Shown here: one piece after another, positions 34,157-43,654 of the stretch | Position numbering within the stretch: position 1 is the first letter of the stretch | Layout of the letters: the number at the start of each line of letters is the position of its first letter | DNA from: Deltaproteobacteria bacterium | Lineage (GTDB): Bacteria; Desulfobacterota; Dissulfuribacteria; Dissulfuribacterales; Dissulfuribacteraceae | Direction: 5' to 3' | NCBI GenBank assembly: GCA_015494155.1 | Contig: WGBU01000070.1 | Location: 1-64,000, forward strand | DNA: 64,000 nt | Notes under the pieces: generated by a model | What the model was told of the DNA's origin: nothing | The model's input: the letters and a program-made list of their open reading frames with translations, nothing else | Database searches by the model: none | Program-made: the position numbers and the translations under genes

Positions 34157-36466
34157 ATGAAATTAGAACTAAAGGGCATATATAAAAACAACCTAAAGAT
34201 AGACGTATTGGAGCTACCTTTAAACAAAATCATCTTTTTGACTGGTCCGTCTGGTTCAGGAAAATCCACCCTTGCACGAGACGTCCTTTATAGAACAGGG
34301 AGAAGGCTCTATCTGGAATCGTTGGGGCTTGAAGAAGGGGGGCCTTTGGTACAGTTTGAGGATTCAGGGGTTGAACAAATAAAGTCACTGCCCCCAACAG
34401 TGCTCCTTGACCAGATACCTGAAAGGGTATCGAGTAGTAGGGAGGTCGGCCACTTCACAGGGCTCCTTCCCTCTCTAAAGCTCATCATGGCCCTTAGTGG
34501 CACGCCATTTTGCCCAAAGTGCCATGTCCCGATCCCCATCCATACATTGAATGATATAAAAAAGGAAATCATGTCTCTCGAAAAGGGTACTAGGCTCACC
34601 CTTACAACCCCCCTGCCCAAATCGATCCAGATGCTACAACCCAACGAAAGGATTAAATGGATCATCTCCCAGGGCTTTGTCAGGGTCCAGATAGGTCAAG
34701 ATTTTGTCCTCCTGGAGGACCTTGACAACATCGATGAAGGAGACCTCGAGGGGATGACAATAGTCATAGACCGGATCGTATTAAAGGATTCTGCTTCTGC
34801 CAGAGTGTACGAGGCAGTGAGGTTGGTGGAGTCATTAGAATCCAAGGTCTTGAAGGCCTTTATAGGGCGTGGGCCCGACAGGGTATTCACATTTTCACTG
34901 GACCATACCTGCCCAAAGTGTCTTGAGACATATCCAAAGCTCTCATCTCGTACCTTTTCCCCTAGAAATCCTACATTCCAGTGTAAGGTATGCCAGGGAC
35001 ATGGCTGTAAGTCATGCGCTAATACTGGTCTTGGAACCTATTCAAGGGCAGTCAAATTAGGGGGAGCACGCTTTGAGGACCTATATCAAATGACCATCAA
35101 GGAGCTAGACAGCTTTTTGGCCACTACGTTAAAGGCAAGTCAACATAGTGATGAGGTGGCAACGAATTTATTAGTCGGCTTACGCAAGAGGCTACAGACT
35201 CTAAAAGGGGCTGGATTGGGTCATCTTGAGGTCTCACGGCCCCTAACGGCCATATCCAGAGGCGAATTCCAGCGGCTAAGGCTCTCCACACAAGTAAATC
35301 TAGGTATCTCTGGGACTCTCGTCATCCTCGATGAACCCACAACTGGGCTCCACCCCAAAGACTTCCACTACATTATAAACCTTATAAAGGGCCTAAGAGC
35401 GCGTGGGAACACTGTAATAGTGGTAGAGCATGATGAGGCCATCTCGAATCATTGTGACTGGGTACTCCAATTGGGACCAGGGAGTGGTAGGCATGGTGGT
35501 AGGATCATTTTTAACGGCCCCCTCGATGACTATGACATGGCAGGTGATGAGGGGCTGCCAACTCCTTTTATAAGAACGAAATCTGGCCCCACCTCATTCC
35601 AACTGCTTCAGGCCACTCAACACATAGATATTCCACTTGGAGGCCTGACCTTCATCACAGGTGTATCTGGATCTGGGAAGACGAGATTCCTCGAAGAGGT
35701 CCTTGCCCCAAGGTTAAAGGAGGCTGGCATAACTGTCGATCATCTTAGCCAGTCGCCCATAAGGGGGAACAAATGGGCCATTTTGGCCACTTTCCTCGGG
35801 ATCTTTACACCAATACGTGAGATCTTTTCCAAGACTAAGGGGGCAAGATTGAGGGGATTCACACCCACCATATTTAGCCTGGCAAAGGACGGAGGAAGAT
35901 GTCCGACGTGTAAGGGGACGGGCCAAGGCTTACTCGATCTTGACGAAATCCCTCAGTTGGAGGTCCCTTGCCCTTCCTGTGGCGGACTTAGATACAAAGA
36001 GGACGTACTAACGTGTCAATTCAAGGGAAAAAGCATCGTGGACGTATTAAACCTTACAGTAAAGGAGGCAGTGGGCTTCTTTTCTAGATTCCCCCGTATT
36101 CGGCGGCCCTTAGAGGTGCTTCAGGACTCAGGCATGGGGTACCTCACTCTTGGACAACCACTTAGTAGCCTTTCAGGTGGAGAGGCCATGAGGCTAAGGC
36201 TGGGTACACTCTTTTCAAAAGAACTCCAAAGGACCAGTGGGTTAAAGGACCATGCACTCTTACTCGACGAACCCAGCGCCGGCCTTTCAAGCGAGGATGT
36301 GCTCGTATTGGTGGACCAGTTGATGAGTCTTAGAAAGATGGGGCTTACCGAGGTGGTGATAGACCATGAAGAGGCAATAAAGGCTGTTGCAGACCTGGTG
36401 GTAGAATTTGGGCCTGGAGATAGACCCTTGGGGGAAAATATTGTGAGTTTAGAGAGACGCTTTTAA
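34157..36466 (+). CDS. Shortened UvrA-like ABC ATPase paralogue
   Basis: This 769-residue protein has the double-ABC layout of UvrA: Walker A motifs GPSGSGKST (about residue 31) and GVSGSGKT (about 503), and Walker B motifs LVILDEPTTGLHP and LLLDEPSAGLSS. The Zn knuckles CPKC near 116, CPKC with CKVC-x5-CKSC near 253-290, and CPTC with CPSC near 585-615 are UvrA-type. It is about 170 residues shorter than normal UvrA. Its first ABC signature reads AISRGEFQRL where UvrA has SGGE; the second (SLSGGEAMRL) is intact. It is probably a DNA-binding ATPase, but whether it works with UvrB in repair or has another job is open. It lies beside selC. Confidence 0.82.
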   Translation: MKLELKGIYKNNLKIDVLELPLNKIIFLTGPSGSGKSTLARDVLYRTGRRLYLESLGLEEGGPLVQFEDSGVEQIKSLPPTVLLDQIPERVSSSREVGHFTGLLPSLKLIMALSGTPFCPKCHVPIPIHTLNDIKKEIMSLEKGTRLTLTTPLPKSIQMLQPNERIKWIISQGFVRVQIGQDFVLLEDLDNIDEGDLEGMTIVIDRIVLKDSASARVYEAVRLVESLESKVLKAFIGRGPDRVFTFSLDHTCPKCLETYPKLSSRTFSPRNPTFQCKVCQGHGCKSCANTGLGTYSRAVKLGGARFEDLYQMTIKELDSFLATTLKASQHSDEVATNLLVGLRKRLQTLKGAGLGHLEVSRPLTAISRGEFQRLRLSTQVNLGISGTLVILDEPTTGLHPKDFHYIINLIKGLRARGNTVIVVEHDEAISNHCDWVLQLGPGSGRHGGRIIFNGPLDDYDMAGDEGLPTPFIRTKSGPTSFQLLQATQHIDIPLGGLTFITGVSGSGKTRFLEEVLAPRLKEAGITVDHLSQSPIRGNKWAILATFLGIFTPIREIFSKTKGARLRGFTPTIFSLAKDGGRCPTCKGTGQGLLDLDEIPQLEVPCPSCGGLRYKEDVLTCQFKGKSIVDVLNLTVKEAVGFFSRFPRIRRPLEVLQDSGMGYLTLGQPLSSLSGGEAMRLRLGTLFSKELQRTSGLKDHALLLDEPSAGLSSEDVLVLVDQLMSLRKMGLTEVVIDHEEAIKAVADLVVEFGPGDRPLGENIVSLERRF

Positions 36467-36469
36467 AAG

Positions 36470-36503
36470 AAAAAAAGGCCTGGGCTCATTCATGCCCAGG
36501 CCT
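36470..36503 (-). terminator. Terminator of the F0 operon
   Basis: AGGCCTGGGC (36476-36485) pairs with GCCCAGGCCT (36494-36503) around an 8-base loop, and on the minus strand runs into a stretch of T (36476-36470). It lies 30 bases after the atpE stop and also abuts the convergent UvrA-like gene. Confidence 0.9.
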
Positions 36504-36532
36504 ACTGTAACCATCGTTATCTCACGGCCTCA

Positions 36533-36928
<396 letters not shown>

Positions 36929-36961
36929 TTATATATTTTTGGCCTTCTTCCCACAGTTATA

Positions 36962-37678
36962 TTAGTGTCCCTCTGCCATGGCCTCTACTGAGTACACTAT
37001 AGAGAGGACGAAGAAGATGAATGCCTGAAGCAGGCAGACGAGGACACCTAGGAACATGATTGGCAAGGGAGCAAGGTATGGCCCTGCCAACATGAACAAC
37101 AGTCCAAGTAGTATCTCTTTTGAGACCATATTACCAAAAAGTCGGATGGAGAGTGAGAGGATCCTTCCGATGTGGCTGAATATCTCAATGGGGAACATCA
37201 TAGGTGCCATCCAGGGGATCGGCCCCATGAAGTGTTTTATATAGCCAAAGCCATGGAATCTTATACCAAGGATGTGGTAGAGGGCTATGGAAATTGCCGT
37301 ACAGCCCAATGTAACATTGAGGTTGGCCGTGGGCGACATGAATCCAGGGATGAGCCCCATGTAATTGCCCACAAGAATATACAACATGAATGTGGCCATA
37401 GTTGGGAGGATTATGAGGGTCTTTCTCTTGTCGTGGGTCTGCTCGTCTATAAAGTCCTCCACCCACTTTACAAACATCTCCATGAGGTTCTGGACACCCT
37501 TAGGGATCATTTCCAACTGGCGGGTGGCCAGAAGTGCCAATACCACACAGATCCCCATGGCCAGATAGCTGTATTGCATGTGTGGCGCAAGTGCCTGCGC
37601 CAAAACGCTCTGACCGCCATGTGCAGGCAGCCCCAGTGCATCAAGTATGATACTCAAAAAAAGCAGTGGATGTTCCAT
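36962..37678 (-). CDS. atpB: ATP synthase subunit a
   Basis: This 238-residue polytopic stator subunit carries the ion half-channels. The essential arginine lies in ILSLSIRLFGNMVSKEI near residue 180, and the last helices contain LQAFIFFVLSIVYS. It starts after atpI with a 5-base gap and is 54 bases upstream of atpE. Length is normal. Confidence 0.96.
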   Translation of the reverse strand: MEHPLLFLSIILDALGLPAHGGQSVLAQALAPHMQYSYLAMGICVVLALLATRQLEMIPKGVQNLMEMFVKWVEDFIDEQTHDKRKTLIILPTMATFMLYILVGNYMGLIPGFMSPTANLNVTLGCTAISIALYHILGIRFHGFGYIKHFMGPIPWMAPMMFPIEIFSHIGRILSLSIRLFGNMVSKEILLGLLFMLAGPYLAPLPIMFLGVLVCLLQAFIFFVLSIVYSVEAMAEGH

Positions 37679-37683
37679 CAGTC

Positions 37684-38094
37684 CTATGCCTCCTTCACCC
37701 TGAACTTGTAGGCAACCATGCCTAATACGAGGATATAAAAGTTGACTACCCCCACAGAAAGGCCCACAAAAAGCCCTATGGGGGAAAAGTATTCCCTAAA
37801 GAACAAAAAGGACACTGTAACGCAGAGGGCTATTAGGGCCATCCTCACAGACATCCCTCCAAAGTAAGCGGCCATTGAGCCCCAACGCACAGCACGTCTA
37901 CAATCCTTTTCCAACCCTATTGAATTGAGGCCGCTGATGGTACCACCAAGAAGGATACCCGTGGCCGCCTCATTGGAATAGAGAAAGGAGGTGACTAGTG
38001 CAAGGAGTGCCATGGAAAGCCACCCTGCCCCTATAAAGAACCTTATAAAGTCCTCTTCTAGCTCACCCCTTAAGATTTGAACTAATCCCTTCAT
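37684..38094 (-). CDS. atpI: ATP synthase assembly protein AtpI
   Basis: The 136-residue protein has four predicted transmembrane helices (about 18-38, 40-60, 75-95 and 100-125) and lies in the usual place before atpB. AtpI helps c-ring assembly or stability in other species. It is diverged and recognised mainly by position and topology. The start overlaps atpZ by 4 bases. Confidence 0.8.
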   Translation of the reverse strand: MKGLVQILRGELEEDFIRFFIGAGWLSMALLALVTSFLYSNEAATGILLGGTISGLNSIGLEKDCRRAVRWGSMAAYFGGMSVRMALIALCVTVSFLFFREYFSPIGLFVGLSVGVVNFYILVLGMVAYKFRVKEA

Positions 38095-38375
38095 TCGCCC
38101 TTTTGAGCCCCCTCTCCCGAAGGCCCCTCATCCCTATTCGCCTCTTTACTGAAGCGCTTGGTCATAATAAAAAAATTCTTTATCCCCCCTCCAATGCCAA
38201 ATAGCAGAAAGAGGAGAGTAAGCCATGGGTATGTCTTGCCGTCAAAGACCTTGACATCTAGCCAATATCCAGCAAGCACCCCGGCAAAGATGGAAAACAC
38301 TATGGAAAGAGCTATGGTCGAAGCCACGCTAAGGCTTCTAAATAAATCTCCTAGCTCTTTCTTTATGTTCCCCAT
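38091..38375 (-). CDS. atpZ: AtpZ/AtpI-type F0 accessory protein
   Basis: The roughly 94-residue protein has two transmembrane helices (VASTIALSIVFSIFAGVLAGYWLD and LTLLFLLFGIGGGIKNFF) joined by a short loop, the AtpZ layout, and a hydrophilic Lys/Glu-rich tail. Homologues form a complex with AtpI that imports Mg2+ or Ca2+ for ATP synthase in other bacteria. I use ATG 38375; a TTG lies just upstream. No good ribosome binding site is visible. It is the first gene of the F0 operon. Confidence 0.8.
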   Translation of the reverse strand: MGNIKKELGDLFRSLSVASTIALSIVFSIFAGVLAGYWLDVKVFDGKTYPWLTLLFLLFGIGGGIKNFFIMTKRFSKEANRDEGPSGEGAQKGE

Positions 38376-38413
38376 CAATTAAACCATGGTCATCCGATCT
38401 GGCATGTGCCCAC

Positions 38414-38437
38414 TGAATGACCATTCATTCTGAATGA
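38414..38437. promoter_or_regulatory. Palindromic operator upstream of atpZ, with a third half-site
   Basis: TGAATGA-CCAT-TCATTCT (38414-38431) has the same half-site and spacing as the sat site, and a further TGAATGA overlaps at 38431-38437. It begins 9 bases after the predicted -10, nearly the same offset as at sat. Confidence 0.75.
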
Positions 38438-38440
38438 TAA

Positions 38441-38469
38441 CACTTAGCACAGCCCTATCCATCTGTCAA
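38441..38469 (-). promoter_or_regulatory. Promoter of the atpZ-I-B-E operon
   Basis: On the minus strand a consensus TTGACA (38469-38464) is followed after 17 bases by a weak -10, TAAGTG (38446-38441), which has an extended-type TG upstream. The start would be near 38434, leaving a leader of about 60 bases. Confidence 0.55.
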
Positions 38470-38477
38470 TCTAAAAA

Positions 38478-39767
38478 CTACGATAGTTCACCTAGTGCCT
38501 CGTAGGCGGCAGAAATGGTGTTCTCAATGTCCTCAAGATCGTGGGCAAGGGAGACAAAGGCTGCCTCGAATTGGGATGGGGCAAGCCATACGTTTAGATC
38601 TAGCATTGCCCGAAAGAAGGCACCGTATTGATCGGTATCAGATGATAGGGCCTCTTCAAAATTGGTGACAGGCCCTGTCTTTCCAAAGAATGTAGTCATC
38701 ATGGAGCCAATTCTCTGGACCGTGCAGCTTATGCCCCTGTCTGCGGCCACCTCATTCAGCCCCTCCTCGAGCCTTGAGGCCTTTTCTTCTAGCGCCTCAT
38801 AGGTGCCAGGCCTCATCAATATATCCAGGGTAGCAAGCCCAGCGGCAGTGGCCAGGGGGTTTCCAGAGAGTGTCCCTGCCTGGTACACTGGACCCTCAGG
38901 GGCGATCATGTCCATTATCTCCCTCTTTCCACCATATGCCCCCACAGGGAGTCCACCACCGATGATCTTCCCAAGACATGTGAGGTCTGGGATCACTCCA
39001 AAATATTCCTGGGCACCGCCAAGACCAAGCCTGAATCCTGTAATCACCTCATCAAATATGAGAAGTATGTCGAGTTCTTCAGTCCACTTTCTCACGGTCT
39101 CCAGGTACCCTTCTTTGGGCAAGATTACTCCCATATTGGCTGGAACTGGCTCTACTATGACTGCAGCCAGGTCCTTGGCCTCCTTGTCCAAGACCTGCCT
39201 CAGGGCATCTAGGTCGTTAAAGGGGATGGCTATGGTGTTGGCAACGATCTCTTCTGGGACCCCTGGGCTCCCTGGAATCCCCAGGGTGGCCACTCCAGAA
39301 CCGGCCTTTACTAAAAAAGAATCTGCATGACCATGGTAACAGCCATCAAACTTCAATATCTTCTTTCTGCCAGTAAACCCCCTGGCCAGACGAATGGCGC
39401 TCATGGTGGCCTCGGTCCCAGAGTTTACCAGCCTTACCTTTTCAATGGATGGGACCAGTTGAGTGATGCGCTTTGCGAGTTCTACCTCTCGCCAAGTAGG
39501 TGCCCCAAAGCTCGTACCCAACCTAAGGGCCTCTTCCACCATGGCTACCACATGCGGATGGGAGTGTCCTAGGATCATCGGGCCCCAAGAACAGACATAG
39601 TCTATATAGAAATTCCCATCCTCATCATATATGTAACAGCCTTGGGCCTCTCGGACGAACGGTGGATCACACCCCACAGATTTACAAGCACGAACTGGGC
39701 TATTTACACCCCCTGGGATGTATTCTTTGGCCTGTTCAAAAAAGGAGTTGGATAAAGTGCGCCCCAT
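38478..39767 (-). CDS. hemL: Glutamate-1-semialdehyde 2,1-aminomutase
   Basis: This PLP enzyme makes 5-aminolevulinate for tetrapyrroles such as siroheme, haem and cobalamin. It has the GSHemL blocks [13 protein letters not shown] (residue 20 on), [20 protein letters not shown], the [12 protein letters not shown] block, [14 protein letters not shown] and the lysine region [17 protein letters not shown]. Length (429) is normal. It is on the minus strand between the F0 operon and a NapH-like gene and seems to be its own unit. Confidence 0.97.
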   Translation of the reverse strand: MGRTLSNSFFEQAKEYIPGGVNSPVRACKSVGCDPPFVREAQGCYIYDEDGNFYIDYVCSWGPMILGHSHPHVVAMVEEALRLGTSFGAPTWREVELAKRITQLVPSIEKVRLVNSGTEATMSAIRLARGFTGRKKILKFDGCYHGHADSFLVKAGSGVATLGIPGSPGVPEEIVANTIAIPFNDLDALRQVLDKEAKDLAAVIVEPVPANMGVILPKEGYLETVRKWTEELDILLIFDEVITGFRLGLGGAQEYFGVIPDLTCLGKIIGGGLPVGAYGGKREIMDMIAPEGPVYQAGTLSGNPLATAAGLATLDILMRPGTYEALEEKASRLEEGLNEVAADRGISCTVQRIGSMMTTFFGKTGPVTNFEEALSSDTDQYGAFFRAMLDLNVWLAPSQFEAAFVSLAHDLEDIENTISAAYEALGELS

Positions 39768-39857
39768 GTCTGGCCTCCTCGAAGTTCAAGTTTAGGCCAT
39801 GATAACAATAAAGCCATAGGACTGGCAAGAGAGAGGTTTGGAGGAGGGCACTCTGGA

Positions 39858-40850
39858 TCAATAGCTGGGGTGGGCAAAGCCCTCCATCACCGCATAAAAT
39901 CTCTTGAAAATGTCTATGGGAACCATTGTCTCCCAGTGCCCTGTAGCCATTGCCACCAACCATGCCACTTCGAAAAGGGCCACTGCCAAAAGGGGCACCC
40001 AGAGGGGATTGAGCCTATAGTGCCCGAGGCGTGGGAGGAGGCACCCCTCCTTTGGACAGACAGAGACACACTCTTCACATCCAATACAGTCTGGGTCCCA
40101 CACACTTTGCCTTTTATCTACTGGAATCCCAGCGGGGCACACCCTACGACAGCGTTTACAAGAGATGCACTTTTCCTCGTCACGTACTATTCGAAGGGGT
40201 CCAATCATGGCCAAAAGACCAAGTAGTGCCCCGTATGGACAAAGGTATCTACACCAGAAATTGCCTATGAAGACTGAGGCCACTACAATCCCACCAATTA
40301 CCAAAAGAGTGGTATTAGATGGCGCCAGGAAAAATTGGAGCATCTTTGCATCCACTGCCACATTGTATGGACTATTAATAAATGCCTCGATGGCATGAAG
40401 ATCCATCTTAATGAAGATCACATATATAAAAAAGGCCATGAGGAGATATTTTGGAATCGACAACACCCAACCTACCCAGGGCCTTACTGAGATAGAGAGG
40501 CGAAGAGTGTGCCCCATCCTTTCTACGAGGTTTGATATAAAGCCCACAGGACATATCCAGCCGCAAAATGCCTTTCTAAACAGAAAAGAGATGGTGAGGA
40601 TTGCCAACAGGATTGTCAACCCTGCAGGGTGTACCATGTCGTAATTTCCAGTGAGGATGAACCTCTTCAGCCCAAGGAGGGCACTTATTGGGAGGAATGA
40701 CTCTACCCCAGGCGGTCTTGGGTGGAAATCTCCACTCCCACCAATGGCCCAGGAATAAAAGAGATAGAATTCATAGCCTATATAGAGAGAAAAAACGAAA
40801 AATAGGCCCTGGACAAGCGGCCTTATAAATCTCAAATATCCATACTTCAT
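39858..40850 (-). CDS. NapH/CcoG-like membrane polyferredoxin
   Basis: This protein of about 330 residues has five or six transmembrane helices, two CxxxCP motifs at the membrane face (CGWICPVG and CRYLCPYG) and two C-terminal [4Fe-4S] motifs (CISCKRCRRVCPAG and CIGCEECVSVCPKEGC). The layout is that of NapH and NosR-type electron carriers that pass electrons from quinol to a periplasmic partner. No reductase partner is adjacent, so its pathway is unknown. I prefer the ATG at 40850 (MKYGYLRF, AGAGGG just upstream); a GTG at 40880 is possible. Confidence 0.85.
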   Translation of the reverse strand: MKYGYLRFIRPLVQGLFFVFSLYIGYEFYLFYSWAIGGSGDFHPRPPGVESFLPISALLGLKRFILTGNYDMVHPAGLTILLAILTISFLFRKAFCGWICPVGFISNLVERMGHTLRLSISVRPWVGWVLSIPKYLLMAFFIYVIFIKMDLHAIEAFINSPYNVAVDAKMLQFFLAPSNTTLLVIGGIVVASVFIGNFWCRYLCPYGALLGLLAMIGPLRIVRDEEKCISCKRCRRVCPAGIPVDKRQSVWDPDCIGCEECVSVCPKEGCLLPRLGHYRLNPLWVPLLAVALFEVAWLVAMATGHWETMVPIDIFKRFYAVMEGFAHPSY

Positions 40851-41025
40851 AGGCCCTCTCTTACCGATACCATTGGTCACACACGCTAAATTGCCTCTGG
40901 TCTCCAGTGCTTACTCAGTCCTTGCCAGCAGTTAATACCACACTCGTAAAGCGATTCATTGACTAAGATCAAGAAATCAGTTTTCCTATATAACCTAACT
41001 AAAATAATTTAAGGAGCATTATAAG

Positions 41026-42441
41026 ATGCCCACTATAAAATTCCTGGGTGCAGCACAGACAGTCACTGGCTCTTGCCATCTCCTTTGCTTTGGGAGGGAT
41101 CGGTTCCTGCTAGATTGTGGCCAGTTCCAGGGCCCTTGGCACATTGAAAAGAGGAACTACGAGCCCATTGGGGTCTATCCAGCCACCCTGTCAGGGGTGA
41201 TACTGAGCCATGGCCACCTGGACCATTGTGGGCGCATCCCTCTCTTGGCCAGGCTTGGCTTTGATGGACCAGTTTACTGTACTCCCCCTACAAAAGACAT
41301 CTCTATGCTCATCCTCATGGATTCTGCCCATCTCTTAAAAGAAGAATTCCTATGGAAAAAAAGACGCCTCGAGCGAGTCGGCATAGAAGCCAAAGAGCCC
41401 CTCTATAGCGCTGAGGATGTGTGGTACTGCCACGACAATTTTTCAAGACCTGTTGACTATGGAGAACGCGTAAGAATCTCCGAGAGATTGGACCTCACCT
41501 TTCACCCAACAGATGCTGGGCATGTGCTGGGTTCATCCCAGGTCTATCTGGAATATCGCCCCAAGAGGGGCAGGCCGCTTAAGATCCTCTTCAGTGGAGA
41601 CCTGGGGGATGGTGGCAGACCTGTGGTAAACGACCCCACACCACCTGAAAAGGGGGTAGATGTCCTGATAATGGAATCTACCTACGGAGATAGGATGCAC
41701 AGGTCCTATGAAGACTCAGTGGCAGAATTTAGAGAGGAGGTGATGAGGACGATCAAGAAAAAGGGCACTGTCCTCATACCCACTTTTGCCTTAGAACGTG
41801 CCCAAGAGATCCTCTATCACCTGGGGCAGATGAAGAGGGAAGGCCTTCTCTCGAGACATATACCAGTATTCCTCAATAGCCCCCTGGCCATAAATATCAC
41901 CAGGGTCTTTCAAAAACACTGTAATTATTGTGACAAGGAGGTGATCGATGAGATCAGGCGAAAAAGGTCCCCATTCATATTTCCAGGCCTACAACTCACA
42001 GAGACCGCCGAAGAATCAAGGATGATACACAGTGTGCCCTCTCCCAAGATCGTCCTGGCGGGCTCTGGCATGATCACAGGTGGCAGGATCAAACATCATC
42101 TAAAGCACAACCTGTGGAAGGACAATACCACTGTAATCATAGTCGGATACCAGGCATCAAATACCCTTGGGAGGCAGTTGGTGAATGGGGCCAAGACCGT
42201 AAAGATCTTTGGTGAAGAGATCAAGGTACGGGCGCGGATAGTCACCATAAACGGATTTTCTGCCCATGCAGACAAAGGGCACCTGCTCCGCTATGCAAAG
42301 GCAGTATCGCCAAAGAAGATCTTTCTAGTCCATGGCGAGCCAGAGACCCAGCGCCATCTAAAAAGGTCGCTAAATGGTGTGTTACCTAGGACCGAGGTGG
42401 TGATACCAGAATTTAAGTCTGAGCATCCACTAGCACCCTGA
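41026..42441 (+). CDS. MBL-fold beta-CASP ribonuclease/exonuclease
   Basis: The 471-residue protein has the metallo-beta-lactamase motif [12 protein letters not shown] (about residue 63), further metal ligands in [11 protein letters not shown] and the FSGDLGD strand, and the beta-CASP domain with [12 protein letters not shown] and [10 protein letters not shown]. The C-terminal [15 protein letters not shown] and LVHGEPETQ blocks complete the active site. Such enzymes process RNA, like CPSF73 and TTHA0252. AAGGAG lies upstream of the ATG. It ends overlapping tyrS by 29 bases on the opposite strand. Confidence 0.93.
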   Translation: MPTIKFLGAAQTVTGSCHLLCFGRDRFLLDCGQFQGPWHIEKRNYEPIGVYPATLSGVILSHGHLDHCGRIPLLARLGFDGPVYCTPPTKDISMLILMDSAHLLKEEFLWKKRRLERVGIEAKEPLYSAEDVWYCHDNFSRPVDYGERVRISERLDLTFHPTDAGHVLGSSQVYLEYRPKRGRPLKILFSGDLGDGGRPVVNDPTPPEKGVDVLIMESTYGDRMHRSYEDSVAEFREEVMRTIKKKGTVLIPTFALERAQEILYHLGQMKREGLLSRHIPVFLNSPLAINITRVFQKHCNYCDKEVIDEIRRKRSPFIFPGLQLTETAEESRMIHSVPSPKIVLAGSGMITGGRIKHHLKHNLWKDNTTVIIVGYQASNTLGRQLVNGAKTVKIFGEEIKVRARIVTINGFSAHADKGHLLRYAKAVSPKKIFLVHGEPETQRHLKRSLNGVLPRTEVVIPEFKSEHPLAP

Positions 42442-43630
42442 GGTAGCGCCTTTTGCCGAGCTTTATCACGGCCTCTGGTGGCGTGAACGAGACCTCTTCT
42501 TGAGAGACCTTTTGGCCATCTATCTTCAACGCCCCTTGGCGTATGAGGCGCCTTCCTTCTGAGGCACTAGAACAGAGGCCATGCGCCTTTAAAAAAGAAG
42601 GCAGATACACCTTTTCCCCCTGATTGACCCGTGCCTCAGGGATGTCGTCGGGGATCTTCTTCTTGGAGAATTGCTCGATGAATGCCTCTTTGGCCCTCTT
42701 GGCCTCTTCTTCACCATGGTAACGGCCTACAAGCTCCATGGCGAGATCCATTTTCACATCCCTTGGATTGACCTCTCCCCTCTGGATCAGCCCCCTAATG
42801 CCCTCGATTTCCTCCATACTCTTTTCACTCAAGAGCTCAAAGTATCTGAACATCAGTTCGTCAGATATGGACATGAGTTTTCCAAACATCTCCTTTGGGG
42901 GTTCTGTTATGCCCACATAGTTTCCAAGGGACTTACTCATCTTGTGTACACCGTCGAGCCCCTCCAAAAGAGGCATTGTGATTACTACTTGAGGCTCCTG
43001 ACCATATTCACGTTGAAGGTCTCTGCCTACTAGTAGATTAAACTTCTGATCAGTACCCCCCAGCTCAACGTCTGCCCGAAGGGCCACTGAATCATAGCCC
43101 TGAATGAGTGGATAGATGAATTCATGTATGGCAATGGGTCTACCTTCCTGGAACCTCTTTTTGAAGTCGTCACGTTCCAACATCCTGGCCACAGTATGCT
43201 TTGCACACAGACGAATGAGATCAATGGCCCTCATCTCGTTCATCCAGCTACTGTTAAAACACACCTTGGTCTTTTCTGGGTCCAGGATCTTGAAAATTTG
43301 CTCCTTATATGTCCTGGCGTTTTCCTCCACCTCTTCAGGTGTGAGGGCAGGCCGCGTCTCGTTTTTACCAGTGGGGTCCCCTATAAGGCCTGTGAAGTCG
43401 CCGATCAAAAAGATGACCTCATGGCCTAGGTCTTGAAAGTGCTTCAACTTCTGTATGAGTACGGTGTGTCCTAGATGGAGGTCTGGGGCCGTGGGATCAA
43501 AGCCCGCCTTTACCCTGAGGGGGCGCCCCTCGTTGAGGCTTCTTCGAATCTTTTCCTCAAGCTCCTTTTCGTCGATAATCTCTACGGCGCCACGCCTGAT
43601 TAGTTCCATCTGTCGGTTGATTTCATCCAT
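42413..43630 (-). CDS. tyrS: Tyrosyl-tRNA synthetase
   Basis: This class I enzyme charges tRNA-Tyr. The HIGH motif appears as [18 protein letters not shown] (about 46-63) and KMSKS as [11 protein letters not shown] (about 230). A C-terminal S4 RNA-binding domain covers about 340-405. The length and HLGH form place it in the TyrZ-like branch. It follows rny by 24 bases on the minus strand. Its last codons overlap the convergent beta-CASP gene. Confidence 0.97.
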   Translation of the reverse strand: MDEINRQMELIRRGAVEIIDEKELEEKIRRSLNEGRPLRVKAGFDPTAPDLHLGHTVLIQKLKHFQDLGHEVIFLIGDFTGLIGDPTGKNETRPALTPEEVEENARTYKEQIFKILDPEKTKVCFNSSWMNEMRAIDLIRLCAKHTVARMLERDDFKKRFQEGRPIAIHEFIYPLIQGYDSVALRADVELGGTDQKFNLLVGRDLQREYGQEPQVVITMPLLEGLDGVHKMSKSLGNYVGITEPPKEMFGKLMSISDELMFRYFELLSEKSMEEIEGIRGLIQRGEVNPRDVKMDLAMELVGRYHGEEEAKRAKEAFIEQFSKKKIPDDIPEARVNQGEKVYLPSFLKAHGLCSSASEGRRLIRQGALKIDGQKVSQEEVSFTPPEAVIKLGKRRYLRVLVDAQT

Positions 43631-43654
43631 TGTATGAACTCCCTTCCACCACCT

